A DNA stretch of 64,000 nucleotides from Pseudomonadota bacterium (GCA_021802545.1 JAJZRS010000007.1:54588-118587), one strand, 5' to 3'; positions 19,248 through 29,360 are shown, counted from the first letter of the stretch. Notes: generated by a model not told the origin, from the sequence alone. A program made the numbers and translations.

Positions 19248-22200
19248 TCAAGAGGAGGGGAGGAGGTACCCCTTCTCTCGAAAGAGCCTGAAGCAGGCAT
19301 CGACCACGGCAGGATCGTAAAAAGCACCATTATTCCTGAGTTCGTCCAGCGCGGCCTCTATTCCCAGGCCGGGGCGGTAGGGACGATGCGATGAGATCGC
19401 CTCGACGACGTCGGCGACCGAAAGAATACGGGCCTCGATGATGATTTCTTCGCCTTTCAATCCACGAGGATAGCCCGAGCCATCCATCCTTTCGTGATGC
19501 TGATACACTGCCTGGGCGATTGGCCAGGGGAAATCGATTTCCTTGAGGATGTCGAACCCGGCTTCGGGATGAACCTTGATCAGGCTGTATTCGATTTCGG
19601 TCAGTCGACCCGGTTTATTCAGCATTTCGGCGGGAATGTGGATCTTGCCGATATCGTGCACGATGGCGGAAAGGTGTATGCCGTGACTCTGTTCCTCCGA
19701 CAACCCCATTTCCTTCGCGATGGCAACCGCAAGATGCGCGACGCGTCTCTGATGACCCGCAGTATAAGGGTCGCGCATTTCGACCGTGGCGGAAATAGCC
19801 TGAAGGGCGTCTTCCAGACTTTTCCGCAATTTTTCCATGTATTGCCTATTTTCAAGGATGGCGCGGTCGCGTTCCTTTTGCATGCGAAGATGCGCCATTC
19901 CGAAAGCCAGATCGCCGGCAAGCTCGAGAAGCAGCTCCATTTCTTCGGCACTGAAGGCATCCGGCTCCCTGGCATAGAGGGTGAGCGAACCGAGGATCTT
20001 TCCTGAATCGGAAAGCGGCAGGGCAATGCTCGACTGGTAGCCGTGCTTCAATGCAGATTCTCGCCATGGCGCCATGGCCGGGTTGGTCAGGAAATTCCGG
20101 TTGACCTGGATCTCCCCCGTCCTGATCGCAGTACCGGTGGGGCCTCTGCCCCTTTCGTTGTCGGCCCAGCTGATGTTGGCTTTATCCAGATAGCCCTCTT
20201 CAAAACCGAATTCCGCAAGCGGACACACGGATTTTTCTTCATTGTCTTCAGGATGCCCCACCCAGGCCATGAGATACCCGCCGACCTCGACAGCCAGACG
20301 GCAGACCTCCGAGAGCAATAGCTGCTCATCTTGAGCATGGATCAGGGTGGAATTGCTCCGCCTGATCAGCGTCAGTGCACGGATCAGCTTTTTTTGCGTC
20401 TGCTCGGCCAGCTTGCGTTCAGTGATGTCCTGTGCCGTGCCGTAAAGCCCGACGACCTTGCCATCCGCACCGAATTTGGCCGCGCCCCTGGCCATCACCC
20501 ATTTTCTGGCAACGTCAGGCTTTGCCAATTCGAGCTCCAGCGCATACGGCTCTCCCTTTGCCACGGCCAGCTTTACCGCCTCGCCCAGTCTTTTCGCGCT
20601 CTCTTCCGAGTAGACTTTCAGATGCTCCTCATAGTTCGGAGTGGGCCTGGCAGGATCATGATTGTAGATTCGATAATATTCGGCAGACCATGAAATGGAG
20701 TCTGTCCTGACATCCCAGCTCCAGCTCCCGATATGCGCAAGCCGCTGCGCCTCTGCAAGATCTGCCATGCTTTTCAGCAGTTTTTCCTGTCCCAGCTTTC
20801 GTTCGGTGATATCGCGCGCAGTGGCATAGGTCACGCCCTCTTCATAATCGACATTGGCTCGCCACGACAGCCAGCGAACCGAACCGTCCTTGCATATGTA
20901 GCGGTTCTCGAAATTGAGCGAAAAACCCCGTTCGAGCTGCTTCTTCATCTCGTCGAGCGTCGGTTGGCGGTCATCGGGATGGATGAATTCGATGAAGGGC
21001 TTCGCCAGAACCTCAGACTCGGAATAGCCCAGCGTGCCCAGAAAAGCAGGATTGACCTTCTTGAAGGCGCCGTTCGGATCTGCAATTCCCATCAATTCCG
21101 TGGATGAATTGAAAAACTTGAAATACTGTTCCCGCTCATCTTCGATTTTCTTGCGCTCGGTGATGTCTTCATAAATGCCGAGCACGCCGAAGGCATTCCC
21201 TTTCGCATCATGCAGCGGCACCTTTGAAGTGCGCAGCCATACCGTTTTCCCGTCCGGGGCGGTCTGCGGTTCTTCGTAGCCGAGCTTGGCAATACCGGAT
21301 TCCATCACGCGCCTGTCGTCTGCCTGGTAAAGCTCAGCCTGATCATGCCAAGCCATCTGGAAATCATCCCTGCCGACCAGATCTTCCGGCTTTTCCATGC
21401 CCGCGTCGCGGGCAAAGGCTGTATTGCAACCGAGGTAGCGAAGATTCATATCCTTCCAGAAAACGCGAATGGGTGCATTTTCGATGATGGAGCCGAGCAG
21501 ACCGATCGATGCGCGCAGCGCTTCCTCGCCATTTTTGCGCTCGGTGATGTCCCTGCAGATACCGATGGCTTGCCAGCTCCCACCCAGTTTCAGCGATGAC
21601 AGGGAAAGTTCGACAGGAAATTCCGTCCCATCCTTGCGCAGTGCGATGAGCTCGAGCGTTTTGCCGATGGCGGCGCCTTCTCCTGTGGAACGGAACCGGG
21701 CAAAGCCGCGTCGATATTCGTCCTGGAAGCGGGCCGGCGAGAGGAGAGGATGGAGTTCCCTACCGACCGCTTCACTTTCCGAATAGCCGAAGATCTTTTC
21801 GGCAGCCGCATTCCAGAAGGAAATGCTGCCTTCGTTGTCTATCATGATGACGGCATCCTGGGCTGAGGCGCCGATGCTGCGGAATTTTTCCTCGCTTTCC
21901 CGCAATTCCTGCTCGACCACTCTGCCGCGTGCCGCCGCGCGCGAACGCTCGATTGCGAATGGCAACCGGGTCAGATCGCCCATGGTCACGTAATCGCTCG
22001 CCCCTGCCTGAAGCAGCTTCAATGCCTCTGACGCCAGGAATTCGGGGGCGACCAGTATCACGGGAATCTGCGGATAGCTCCGCCTGACCTGGAGCAGGAC
22101 GGCACGAGCATCGGAACCGCAACCGCACAGCGCGATGTCAGGTTCAAATGCATCGTCGCCAAGCGCCCGACAATCCACTCGACTCGAAACAAAAGAGATG

Positions 22201-22280
22201 CCGCTTGCAAGCAGGACCTGCTCCATGCGCTCTGCATCAGGCAATGAGCTTTCAACTATCAGAATCCGCAGCGGCTCCAT
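19248..22280 (-). CDS. Multi-PAS/GAF HD-GYP c-di-GMP phosphodiesterase with pseudo-receiver
   Basis: This large cytoplasmic sensor of 1010 residues has: a receiver-like domain (1-115) lacking the phospho-acceptor Asp (DIALCGCG where DxxLLD is usual) and the conserved Lys; four PAS domains (about 125-245, 255-375, 385-505, 510-630); a GAF domain (about 645-790); and a C-terminal HD-GYP domain with AIVHDIGKIHIP, HPEAG, YQHHERMDGSGYP. The HD-GYP motifs are complete, so it probably cleaves c-di-GMP in response to signals bound by the PAS/GAF parts. Because the receiver is degenerate, it is more likely a protein-interaction site than a phospho-switch. The start is the ATG at 22280. Confidence 0.9.
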   Translation of the reverse strand: MEPLRILIVESSLPDAERMEQVLLASGISFVSSRVDCRALGDDAFEPDIALCGCGSDARAVLLQVRRSYPQIPVILVAPEFLASEALKLLQAGASDYVTMGDLTRLPFAIERSRAAARGRVVEQELRESEEKFRSIGASAQDAVIMIDNEGSISFWNAAAEKIFGYSESEAVGRELHPLLSPARFQDEYRRGFARFRSTGEGAAIGKTLELIALRKDGTEFPVELSLSSLKLGGSWQAIGICRDITERKNGEEALRASIGLLGSIIENAPIRVFWKDMNLRYLGCNTAFARDAGMEKPEDLVGRDDFQMAWHDQAELYQADDRRVMESGIAKLGYEEPQTAPDGKTVWLRTSKVPLHDAKGNAFGVLGIYEDITERKKIEDEREQYFKFFNSSTELMGIADPNGAFKKVNPAFLGTLGYSESEVLAKPFIEFIHPDDRQPTLDEMKKQLERGFSLNFENRYICKDGSVRWLSWRANVDYEEGVTYATARDITERKLGQEKLLKSMADLAEAQRLAHIGSWSWDVRTDSISWSAEYYRIYNHDPARPTPNYEEHLKVYSEESAKRLGEAVKLAVAKGEPYALELELAKPDVARKWVMARGAAKFGADGKVVGLYGTAQDITERKLAEQTQKKLIRALTLIRRSNSTLIHAQDEQLLLSEVCRLAVEVGGYLMAWVGHPEDNEEKSVCPLAEFGFEEGYLDKANISWADNERGRGPTGTAIRTGEIQVNRNFLTNPAMAPWRESALKHGYQSSIALPLSDSGKILGSLTLYAREPDAFSAEEMELLLELAGDLAFGMAHLRMQKERDRAILENRQYMEKLRKSLEDALQAISATVEMRDPYTAGHQRRVAHLAVAIAKEMGLSEEQSHGIHLSAIVHDIGKIHIPAEMLNKPGRLTEIEYSLIKVHPEAGFDILKEIDFPWPIAQAVYQHHERMDGSGYPRGLKGEEIIIEARILSVADVVEAISSHRPYRPGLGIEAALDELRNNGAFYDPAVVDACFRLFREKGYLLPSS

Positions 22281-22457
22281 CCCGACCCTTTCCCCTTATA
22301 ACCTCTTAAATTAGCAGGAAGTCCGCATGGCCACAACTGATGGCACGCTGCTTCGGCAGCGATGCGATTGATTTATTCGCAATTCAAGTTCATCATCGCA
22401 ACTGCAGGCAAGCCCCTCGCAAACGGAAAATAAGCTTACCAAGAAGAACCAACAACA

Positions 22458-24515
22458 ATGCGTCATTGTTTCTGGCTGTTTTCCATCCTATGCTGGCAAA
22501 GCGTCCACGCGGACGAGTATGCCAGTGAACTGGATTATTACCAGCAGCTTCCCACCGTGCTCAGCGCATCCAGGATGAGCCAGCCTTTGTCGGAAGCCCC
22601 GAATGCGATGACCGTGATCGACCGCCAGATGATCGACGCGTCGGGATTTCGCAACATTGCCGACCTCTTCAAGCTCGTGCCAGGCATGTATGTCAGCTAC
22701 TACAAGGGCAGCCAGCCCATCGTTTCCTATCATGGGGCGACAGACCAGTATTCGAGAAGAATGCAGGTCTTGATAGACGGGCGCAGCGTTTATCTCCCGC
22801 CAATGAACACGGTGGATTGGGCCGATCTCCCCATCACGATCGACGACATCGAGCGCATAGAAGTGATTCGCGGTCCTGCCGCCGCCTCCTACGGCGCGAA
22901 TTCAACCCAGGGCGTGATCAGCATTGTCACCACGGATTCGATGGATGGAAAAAGCGCCTCTTTCGTCCACGGCAACAAGGGAATCAACGACGCATCCATC
23001 CGTTTCGGCAGCCGGGAGAAAACCTACGACTACAGGATGTCCATTGCATATACCGCCGACAACGGCTACGACAACCTGACCGCCAATCCCAACGGCATCA
23101 CGGGCCCAAGCCTGCTCAACAACAGCTACGACAGCAATCAGGCGCGCATGATGAATTACAGGGGGAATTATCATCCCGACGGCGCAAACAGCTACGATCT
23201 GCAATTCGGCTTCAACCATGACACCCAGGGCGTCGGCTTCAGCGACAAGAATCCCGCTCCTTATCAGCCTACAAGCACCAACGGCGACCCCATCCATAAC
23301 CTGATTTCACATTCTGGATTCGTCCAGGGAGGATGGCGGCATCTCCTCGACAACGGATCGGAGCTGGACCTGCGCTATTACCACATCCAGGAAAACCAGT
23401 CAGAAGCCTTCCCCGTTTACCTGGGCGGCGTGTTTTTCCCTGGACCGGTCTTCCAGGCGCTCCAGACGGGAAGAGATCAGTTCGAGTTCCAGCACATCCT
23501 CTCTTTCGAAGCAAACCGGCTCAGCTACGGCGGCAATATCCAGCGGAACGAGATAAATGGGCAGAGCATCCTGCCCCCTCTTTCGCTCGCCTATACGCCA
23601 AGCTTCACGACCCGCGACTATCAGGCTTACGTCGAGGACGAATGGCGCATCAGCCAGCGCCTATTGCTCAATGCGGGCGGCATGTACGAAAAAGACCGGA
23701 TGGGAAGAAAGCGGTTGTCTCCCCGCGTCGCATTCAATTATCACGTGACCCCGGAAAACACGCTGCGCGCGGGGATATCCGTCGCTTACAGGACCCCGTC
23801 GCTGGTCGAGACGAATCTGCCGGGGGTGCAGCCCGGCGCAATGTTCGTTCCAAGCGCGGTTCCCGATACGCCCGGACTGATGCCGGAAAAAATGATTTCA
23901 AGGGAAATCGGCTACATCGGTCAGTTCGTCGACTGGAACTCGACCCTGGATCTGCGTCTCTATAGCGATTCTCTCGGCAATGGCATCTTTTACGATAAAC
24001 CTGCCGCCGGAATGAGGAACGGCTTTACAGCCGACTATCGCGGCATTGAAGCCGCGCTGAAAACCAGGCCTACCGAAAATATCGATCTCATCGCGAATTT
24101 TTCCCACATGGACGCGAGAAGCAACGGCCCGGATCTTCTGGCCGCAGGGTATGGCGGATTTCGGGCGGTTTACCCGCCGGGGTTTTCCGGAACGAACGAC
24201 ATCCTGACGGCCAGCATCCCCAAAAACAGCGCAAGCCTGCTTTATTCGCAGCGTCTTGCCCACATGGTTTCCTGGAGCGCAGCCTATTATTTCCAGGGAT
24301 CGATGCAGCCATTTGACCGCAACTACATCGATTTCCAGCCAACCCAGCACCGCATCGATCTTCGCATCGCCAAGGCCTATCGTTTCGAAGGCGGAACGAG
24401 CGGCGACATCGCGCTCATCGTGCAGAACCTGCTGCAGCAGGATGCCTATACCGAATACATCGCCAGCAACCTGTTCAACCGCCGCATGTTCGTGAAGGCG
24501 ACACTGAACTGGTGA
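22458..24515 (+). CDS. TonB-dependent outer membrane receptor
   Basis: This 685-residue outer-membrane receptor has a signal peptide ending at QSVHA, a plug domain with SEAPNAMTVIDRQMI and VLIDGRSVY, then a beta-barrel that ends in the aromatic residue of TLNW, as expected for BAM insertion. A clear TonB box is not recognised; the stretch LPTVLSASR after the signal peptide is the nearest candidate. The plug resembles receptors for organic ligands and vitamins more than siderophore receptors. The stop overlaps the next gene (GTGA), and the two following genes encode a periplasmic binding-type protein and a diguanylate cyclase, so it probably feeds a signalling or uptake unit. Confidence 0.92.
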   Translation: MRHCFWLFSILCWQSVHADEYASELDYYQQLPTVLSASRMSQPLSEAPNAMTVIDRQMIDASGFRNIADLFKLVPGMYVSYYKGSQPIVSYHGATDQYSRRMQVLIDGRSVYLPPMNTVDWADLPITIDDIERIEVIRGPAAASYGANSTQGVISIVTTDSMDGKSASFVHGNKGINDASIRFGSREKTYDYRMSIAYTADNGYDNLTANPNGITGPSLLNNSYDSNQARMMNYRGNYHPDGANSYDLQFGFNHDTQGVGFSDKNPAPYQPTSTNGDPIHNLISHSGFVQGGWRHLLDNGSELDLRYYHIQENQSEAFPVYLGGVFFPGPVFQALQTGRDQFEFQHILSFEANRLSYGGNIQRNEINGQSILPPLSLAYTPSFTTRDYQAYVEDEWRISQRLLLNAGGMYEKDRMGRKRLSPRVAFNYHVTPENTLRAGISVAYRTPSLVETNLPGVQPGAMFVPSAVPDTPGLMPEKMISREIGYIGQFVDWNSTLDLRLYSDSLGNGIFYDKPAAGMRNGFTADYRGIEAALKTRPTENIDLIANFSHMDARSNGPDLLAAGYGGFRAVYPPGFSGTNDILTASIPKNSASLLYSQRLAHMVSWSAAYYFQGSMQPFDRNYIDFQPTQHRIDLRIAKAYRFEGGTSGDIALIVQNLLQQDAYTEYIASNLFNRRMFVKATLNW

Positions 24516-25405
24516 AGATGGGAAAATTCCTGTCTTTCCTGTTCCTTTGCCTGCTGCCGAGCCTGTGCGCAGCAGGCAAAGCGCACGTCCTGCTGGTTCC
24601 GAGCGGCGATGCCGAGCCTTATCGCCTCTTTTCCGACGCGTTCAGGCAAAGCCTGCCTGGCGACATCCAGGTCGACGAAATAAAGCTTGAGAATTTCACC
24701 GGCAGTGAAAAAGCCGACCTTGTCGTCACGATCGGGATGAGGGCTGCCAGCCTTGCGGTGAAGAAGGCCTCCATGCCGGTCATCGCCGCCATGCTCCCCA
24801 GCTATGAGTATGCGGTTCTGAAAGCGATGCGGCCTGCCGGGCTTTCCGGCATATTCGTCGATCAGCCCTGGGCAAGGCAGGTCAGCTTTCTGCGCGCCGC
24901 CTTTCCAGATAGAAAACTGGTAGGCGTGCTGGCTTCTCCCGACACCGGGCCAGACATCGACAAACTGCGCTTGCAGCTTCGGGAAGCGGGGGATAGCCTC
25001 ATCAGTGAAGCCGTGCCCCGGGGAACCCTTTTCGAGAAGCTGGAAAAAGTGCTTTCCAGAAGCCAGGTCCTGCTTGCGGTGCCGGACATCGCGATCTATA
25101 ACAGCAACACCATCCGGGACATCCTGCTGAGCAGCTACCGGCATCGCATTCCCGTGGTCGCTTTTTCGCAAGCCTTTGTCAATGCGGGCGCCCTGTGCGC
25201 GATATATTCGACACCTGACCAGCTGGCGGCCCAGGCGGGATTGATGGTCAACGCCTACATACGTCTAAAATCGCTTCCGGAACCAGAATATCCCAAGCTG
25301 TTCAAAATATCGGTCAATCATGAGGTGGCAAGCATGCTCGGCATCGCGATACGGTCCGACGAACTGCTCATCCTCAAGCTCGAGCAGGGAGGACCTACAA
25401 GGTGA
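24512..25405 (+). CDS. Periplasmic ABC-type substrate-binding-like protein
   Basis: This is an exported protein of 297 residues from the GTG at 24512 (an ATG at 24518 is possible). The signal peptide FLSFLFLCLLPSLCAAG is followed by two Rossmann-like halves typical of the ABC_sub_bind (TrpX-like) family: HVLLVPSGD, LVVTIGMRAASLAVKK, VIAAMLPSYEYAVLK and SGIFVDQPWARQVSFLRAAFP. No ABC permease or ATPase gene is nearby, so it is an orphan binding protein. Its end overlaps the start of the diguanylate cyclase gene, suggesting that it passes a signal from the outer membrane receptor to that enzyme. The ligand is unknown. Confidence 0.78.
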   Translation: MKMGKFLSFLFLCLLPSLCAAGKAHVLLVPSGDAEPYRLFSDAFRQSLPGDIQVDEIKLENFTGSEKADLVVTIGMRAASLAVKKASMPVIAAMLPSYEYAVLKAMRPAGLSGIFVDQPWARQVSFLRAAFPDRKLVGVLASPDTGPDIDKLRLQLREAGDSLISEAVPRGTLFEKLEKVLSRSQVLLAVPDIAIYNSNTIRDILLSSYRHRIPVVAFSQAFVNAGALCAIYSTPDQLAAQAGLMVNAYIRLKSLPEPEYPKLFKISVNHEVASMLGIAIRSDELLILKLEQGGPTR

Positions 25406-26748
25406 ATTCGAACTTCAAATTCAGCATCAGAAAGCAGATGGTCCTGCTCACCATGCTACCGCTTCTGGTCATTATCGTTTCCATGGAAGGCTTCTTTCTC
25501 CATGAGCGCTACATCAGCCTGGATGCGGAACTGCTCAAGCGCGGCCGATTGATCCTTCACCAATTGGCCATCAGCAGCGAATACGGCGTTTTTTCAGGAA
25601 ATCGCTATTTTCTTCATGAGCTTGCCGGAAGCGTGCTGAACGAGGCTGACGTGGATCGGGTCGTCATTGCCGACAATGCATCGAGAATACTGGTCTCGGC
25701 AAGAAAAAATGCGTCCGGCAAGGTCGACATGGGCGCACCTGTGGAAATTCCCATGAAAATGCAGAACAATTCTGTATTCGCGAGAGGAAAGGTATGGCTT
25801 TTCGAACCCATCCTGTCCACACAGATTGCGCTTGGCGATACCGAATCCAGGCCGAAGACCCAGAAATTCGGGGAGGTCGTCATCGAAATGAGCGAGCAGC
25901 GTACCCGGAGGGAAGAATCTAGGCTGCTGCTCTACACCATTATGCCGACTTCTCTGTTTTCCATCGCCATCATGTTCCTGGTGTTCGTTGCCAGCCGCCG
26001 CATCACCGAGCCCATCAGGAGAATGAGCGAAACGGTGCATGCGCTCGGCGCAGGCGAACTCTCTGCCAGGATCAGCGAACCGAGCCACATTACAGAACTG
26101 CAGACGCTCTCGGCGGGAATCAACCAAATGGCCGAGGATTTGCAGCACGAGCGAAACCTGCTGCAGCAGCGCATCAATGAAGCGACGGAGCAACTGCGCC
26201 TCATGGCTTTCTACGACACGTTGACCAGGCTGCCCAACCGCCGCCTGCTCAACGACAGGCTTTCCCAGGCTTTTGCGGCATGCAAGCGGAATAGCCATTA
26301 CGGTGCGCTGATGTTTCTCGACCTGGATGACTTCAAGGAGCTCAACGATTGCTACGGACATGCCATGGGCGATCTTCTGCTGATCGAGGCAGGACACCGC
26401 ATCATCGGCTGCCTGAGGGGGATGGACACGGTCGCCCGTTTCGGCGGCGACGAATTCGTCGTGATGCTGAGCGAGCTGAGCACTGACTACGAGGAATCGG
26501 CGGGGCAGGCGAATCACGTCGCCGAGAAGATCAGGGCAAAGCTCGGGGAGCCTTATCTCCTGGTCCATCAACCCGAAGGGGGGGTTGAAACGAAGATCGT
26601 CTATCAGTGCACGTCAAGCATCGGCTTCGTGCTGTTTTCCAAGCGAAGCATTTCCGAAGAAGAGGCCATGAGCCGTGCGGATGCGGCCATGTACGAGGCG
26701 AAGCAAGGCGGCGGGAACCAGATCCGTTTTCATGGGGACGCGGAATGA
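25402..26748 (+). CDS. Membrane diguanylate cyclase with HAMP and periplasmic sensor domain
   Basis: This 448-residue enzyme makes c-di-GMP from two GTP. It has TM1 (about 14-34), a periplasmic sensor domain (about 35-175) with the BarA/YfiN-like pattern ELLKRGRLILHQLA...EYGVFSGN, TM2 (about 176-197), a HAMP linker (198-255) and a GGDEF domain (265-445) with GGDEF at 348-352. The feedback I-site RGMD sits at the right distance before it. Its GTG overlaps the preceding stop. Together with the TonB receptor and binding protein it resembles in layout the YfiBNR system (outer membrane, periplasm, cyclase), but the components are of different families. Confidence 0.92.
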   Translation: MNSNFKFSIRKQMVLLTMLPLLVIIVSMEGFFLHERYISLDAELLKRGRLILHQLAISSEYGVFSGNRYFLHELAGSVLNEADVDRVVIADNASRILVSARKNASGKVDMGAPVEIPMKMQNNSVFARGKVWLFEPILSTQIALGDTESRPKTQKFGEVVIEMSEQRTRREESRLLLYTIMPTSLFSIAIMFLVFVASRRITEPIRRMSETVHALGAGELSARISEPSHITELQTLSAGINQMAEDLQHERNLLQQRINEATEQLRLMAFYDTLTRLPNRRLLNDRLSQAFAACKRNSHYGALMFLDLDDFKELNDCYGHAMGDLLLIEAGHRIIGCLRGMDTVARFGGDEFVVMLSELSTDYEESAGQANHVAEKIRAKLGEPYLLVHQPEGGVETKIVYQCTSSIGFVLFSKRSISEEEAMSRADAAMYEAKQGGGNQIRFHGDAE

Positions 26749-26795
26749 CCGGCAAGGGCGCTATACTAAAAACATAAACCCTCGGAATTGCTGAC

Positions 26796-28025
26796 GTGTC
26801 CGACTATAACATCAACCTGCACGAAGCGATCTACTCCCTTTCCGACGCGCTCGACCTGGTCGGGGTAACGCATATCCATCACGGCAAGCGCGTCGCTTAC
26901 ATGGCCGTTGAGTTTGGAAAGTACCTGGGATGGACAAGATCCTGGCTTGACGATCTTTTCCAGGCCGCGATCCTCCATGACTGCGGCGTCTCGAAGACCA
27001 CGGTGCATGCCAAGTTGGCGCAGTTTGAGTGGGAGCAGGAAGGCGAGCATTGCAGGATCGGGGCCGATTTGCTGGCCTCGTCTCCGCTCTTGCGCCATCT
27101 TTCGCCCATCGTGCTGCATCATCACACGCACTGGTCGAAGCTCAAGGATGCCGATCTGCCGATGAATGTTAAGCTCGCCGCCAATTGCATCTACATGGCG
27201 GACCGGGTCGACATTCTCATGTTGAAATACATCGCAGATCAGGTGGACATCTTGCTCGGCAAAGAGGCGATTAGAAAAAAAGTGGCTGAAAAATGCGGAG
27301 AATGGTTCTGTCGGGAACTCGTCGACGCCTTCATGGAGGTATCCCGATCCGAGGCATTCTGGTTCTCGCTCGAGGCAAATCACGTGAACAGCTATCTTTC
27401 GATCTGGACTTCAGAAACGGCGTCGCGCAACATGAGCTTCGGCGAACTGAGAAGCATCGCGCACATTTTCTCCTGCATCGTCGATGCGAAAAGCCCGTTC
27501 ACCAGGGAACACTCGGACAGAGTCGCCGCGCTTGCCCGCAAAATCGGCGAGCTTTTCGGCTTGTCGGAAAGAAACTGCGAGATGCTCGAACTGGCGGGTC
27601 TGCTTCACGACATCGGCAAGCTGCGGGTTCCGGACGAGCTTCTCGACAAGCCGGGCCGATTCACCGAGTCCGAAAAAATAACGGTGCGCAGACACAGCTT
27701 CGACACCTATAGCATCCTCAGGAACATCAAGGGATTTGAGCAGGTCACCCTTTGGGCTTCGCAACATCATGAACGGCTTGACGGAAACGGGTACCCCTTT
27801 CACGCAAAGCCGCCTGACCTTTCCCTGGAAGCGCGCATCATAGAAACTGTCGACGTCTTCCAGGCCCTGGCTCAGCGGCGTCCTTACCGCGACTCGCTTG
27901 AACCGGACAAGATCATGGACATATTGGTCAAGGAATCCGAAAAGGGAAGACTGGACCCGAAGGTCGTTGAAAAAGTGGGCGCACACATCCAAGAATGCTG
28001 GCTGACTGCCATAGGCGGCACCTAG
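26796..28025 (+). CDS. Double-HD protein with C-terminal HD-GYP domain
   Basis: This 409-residue cytoplasmic protein has two HD-type domains. The first (about 15-190) has HIHHGKRVAYM and AAILHDCGVS, then LHHHTHWSK; the second (about 220-400) is a full HD-GYP with GLLHDIGKLRVP, RRHSFDTY, QHHERLDGNGYP. The second should be a c-di-GMP phosphodiesterase; the first may be a sensor or a second phosphohydrolase. The start is a GTG at 26796, with GGAA about 9 bases upstream. It lies 47 bases after the diguanylate cyclase on the same strand, giving a synthesis and breakdown pair for the same messenger. Confidence 0.9.
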   Translation: MSDYNINLHEAIYSLSDALDLVGVTHIHHGKRVAYMAVEFGKYLGWTRSWLDDLFQAAILHDCGVSKTTVHAKLAQFEWEQEGEHCRIGADLLASSPLLRHLSPIVLHHHTHWSKLKDADLPMNVKLAANCIYMADRVDILMLKYIADQVDILLGKEAIRKKVAEKCGEWFCRELVDAFMEVSRSEAFWFSLEANHVNSYLSIWTSETASRNMSFGELRSIAHIFSCIVDAKSPFTREHSDRVAALARKIGELFGLSERNCEMLELAGLLHDIGKLRVPDELLDKPGRFTESEKITVRRHSFDTYSILRNIKGFEQVTLWASQHHERLDGNGYPFHAKPPDLSLEARIIETVDVFQALAQRRPYRDSLEPDKIMDILVKESEKGRLDPKVVEKVGAHIQECWLTAIGGT

Positions 28026-28046
28026 CTCAGATCCCGGCGAACCTTG

Positions 28047-29360
28047 TTACAAGCCCTTTTTCGGGAGGAAAATCGCAGCCTCAAGCCCCCCTTCTGGTCG
28101 ATTGGAAAGCTTCAATGTTCCGCCATGAATCTCGGCAATCGCCTTAGCAATGGCAAGCCCGAGGCCGGATCCGCCCGTTTCCCTGCTGCGGGAAGACTCG
28201 AGCCTGTAGAAAGGTTCAGTGACCAGATCCAGCTTGTCTTCAGGAATGCCCGGGCCCTCGTCGGTGACGCTGAGCAAGAGCCCGCCTTCGACCTCTTCGG
28301 CGCAAAGGGTTGCCTTTTTTCCGTATTTGATCGCGTTTTCGACGAGATTGACGATAGCCCGCTTCAAGGCCTGTGGCTTGCCGGAATAACGGATGTTTCC
28401 GAATTTTCGGATTTCCACTTCTTTGCCGGTTTCCATCTGATCTTCCTGGATGCTTTCCAGCAGCGCGGTGATGTCCACCGTCTGGACGGCCTCGCCGTTG
28501 CTCATGCCGCGCATCAGATCCAGGCTGATCGTGACCATGCTGTCCATTTCTTCCAGGTCCTTGATGAACTTGGCCTTGAGGTCGGGATCCTCGAGCATTT
28601 CTGCGCGCAGCGTAAGCCTCGTGATCGGCGTCTTGAGATCATGGGACATGGCTGCATGGATTCTTGCCCTGGCAGCAAGGTATTCAAGCAGCCTTGCCTG
28701 CATCGTGTTGAAGGCCCTGGCTGCCCGCCTCATTTCCGTCGACCCCTTTTCGGGCAAGGGCGGGCTGTGTATGTTCTTGCCGAGCTCGTCTGCAGCCTTT
28801 GCGAGAAGATTCAACGGGCGCGTCACCCAATGCACCGCGAACAGGGAAAGGACGAGGATCGCGACGAACAGGACAAGCAGGTTGATCATGAGTCTGCGGG
28901 GCAGAAAATGGCCTACCCCCCTGTTGTACATGAAGACGACCGGCTGGCCGTCCTTGAGCGTGGTTTGCAGGCTGAAGGATGCATGTTGCGGCCAGTAGAA
29001 CGGCACCTTTTCGAGCGATGAAAACAGCTTGATCGGCCTCGTTCCAAGATGCTCATGCAACAGCTTCTCAAGACTTGAGACATCCTCCCCGCGCATCGGC
29101 TCGCCAGAAAAATTGCCTTCAACCGAAACGAAAAGCGGAGCGCCGCTCAAAAGAGCGGCGGCCCTTTTCCGGTCGGCCTGGGGAGTCTCATCGAGCAGCC
29201 TGACATAGGCGGAGATGCCCTGTGCAGCCTGCGTCCAGATGATTTTCGAGAGCGATTTCTCTCTTTCCCTGATCTGGATCTCAGCGCTCAGCATCTGACC
29301 GAAAATCAGCCCCCCGACCAGGATCAGGATCATTCTGCCGAGCAAGGACTTGGGCATCAT
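28047..29360 (-). CDS. Sensor histidine kinase, EnvZ-like
   Basis: This 437-residue inner-membrane kinase has TM1 (about 8-27), a periplasmic region (to about 155), TM2 (158-180), HAMP, and the H-box AMSHDLKTPITRL with the phosphorylated His. N-box NLVENAIKYG and G-boxes DEGPGIP and GSGLGLAIAK are complete. The start is the ATG at 29360, overlapping the stop of the response regulator by four bases (ATGA). The layout, short size and order regulator-then-kinase are those of OmpR/EnvZ. The input signal is unknown; the kinase is not expected to be an exact EnvZ ortholog. Confidence 0.88.
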   Translation of the reverse strand: MMPKSLLGRMILILVGGLIFGQMLSAEIQIREREKSLSKIIWTQAAQGISAYVRLLDETPQADRKRAAALLSGAPLFVSVEGNFSGEPMRGEDVSSLEKLLHEHLGTRPIKLFSSLEKVPFYWPQHASFSLQTTLKDGQPVVFMYNRGVGHFLPRRLMINLLVLFVAILVLSLFAVHWVTRPLNLLAKAADELGKNIHSPPLPEKGSTEMRRAARAFNTMQARLLEYLAARARIHAAMSHDLKTPITRLTLRAEMLEDPDLKAKFIKDLEEMDSMVTISLDLMRGMSNGEAVQTVDITALLESIQEDQMETGKEVEIRKFGNIRYSGKPQALKRAIVNLVENAIKYGKKATLCAEEVEGGLLLSVTDEGPGIPEDKLDLVTEPFYRLESSRSRETGGSGLGLAIAKAIAEIHGGTLKLSNRPEGGLEAAIFLPKKGL

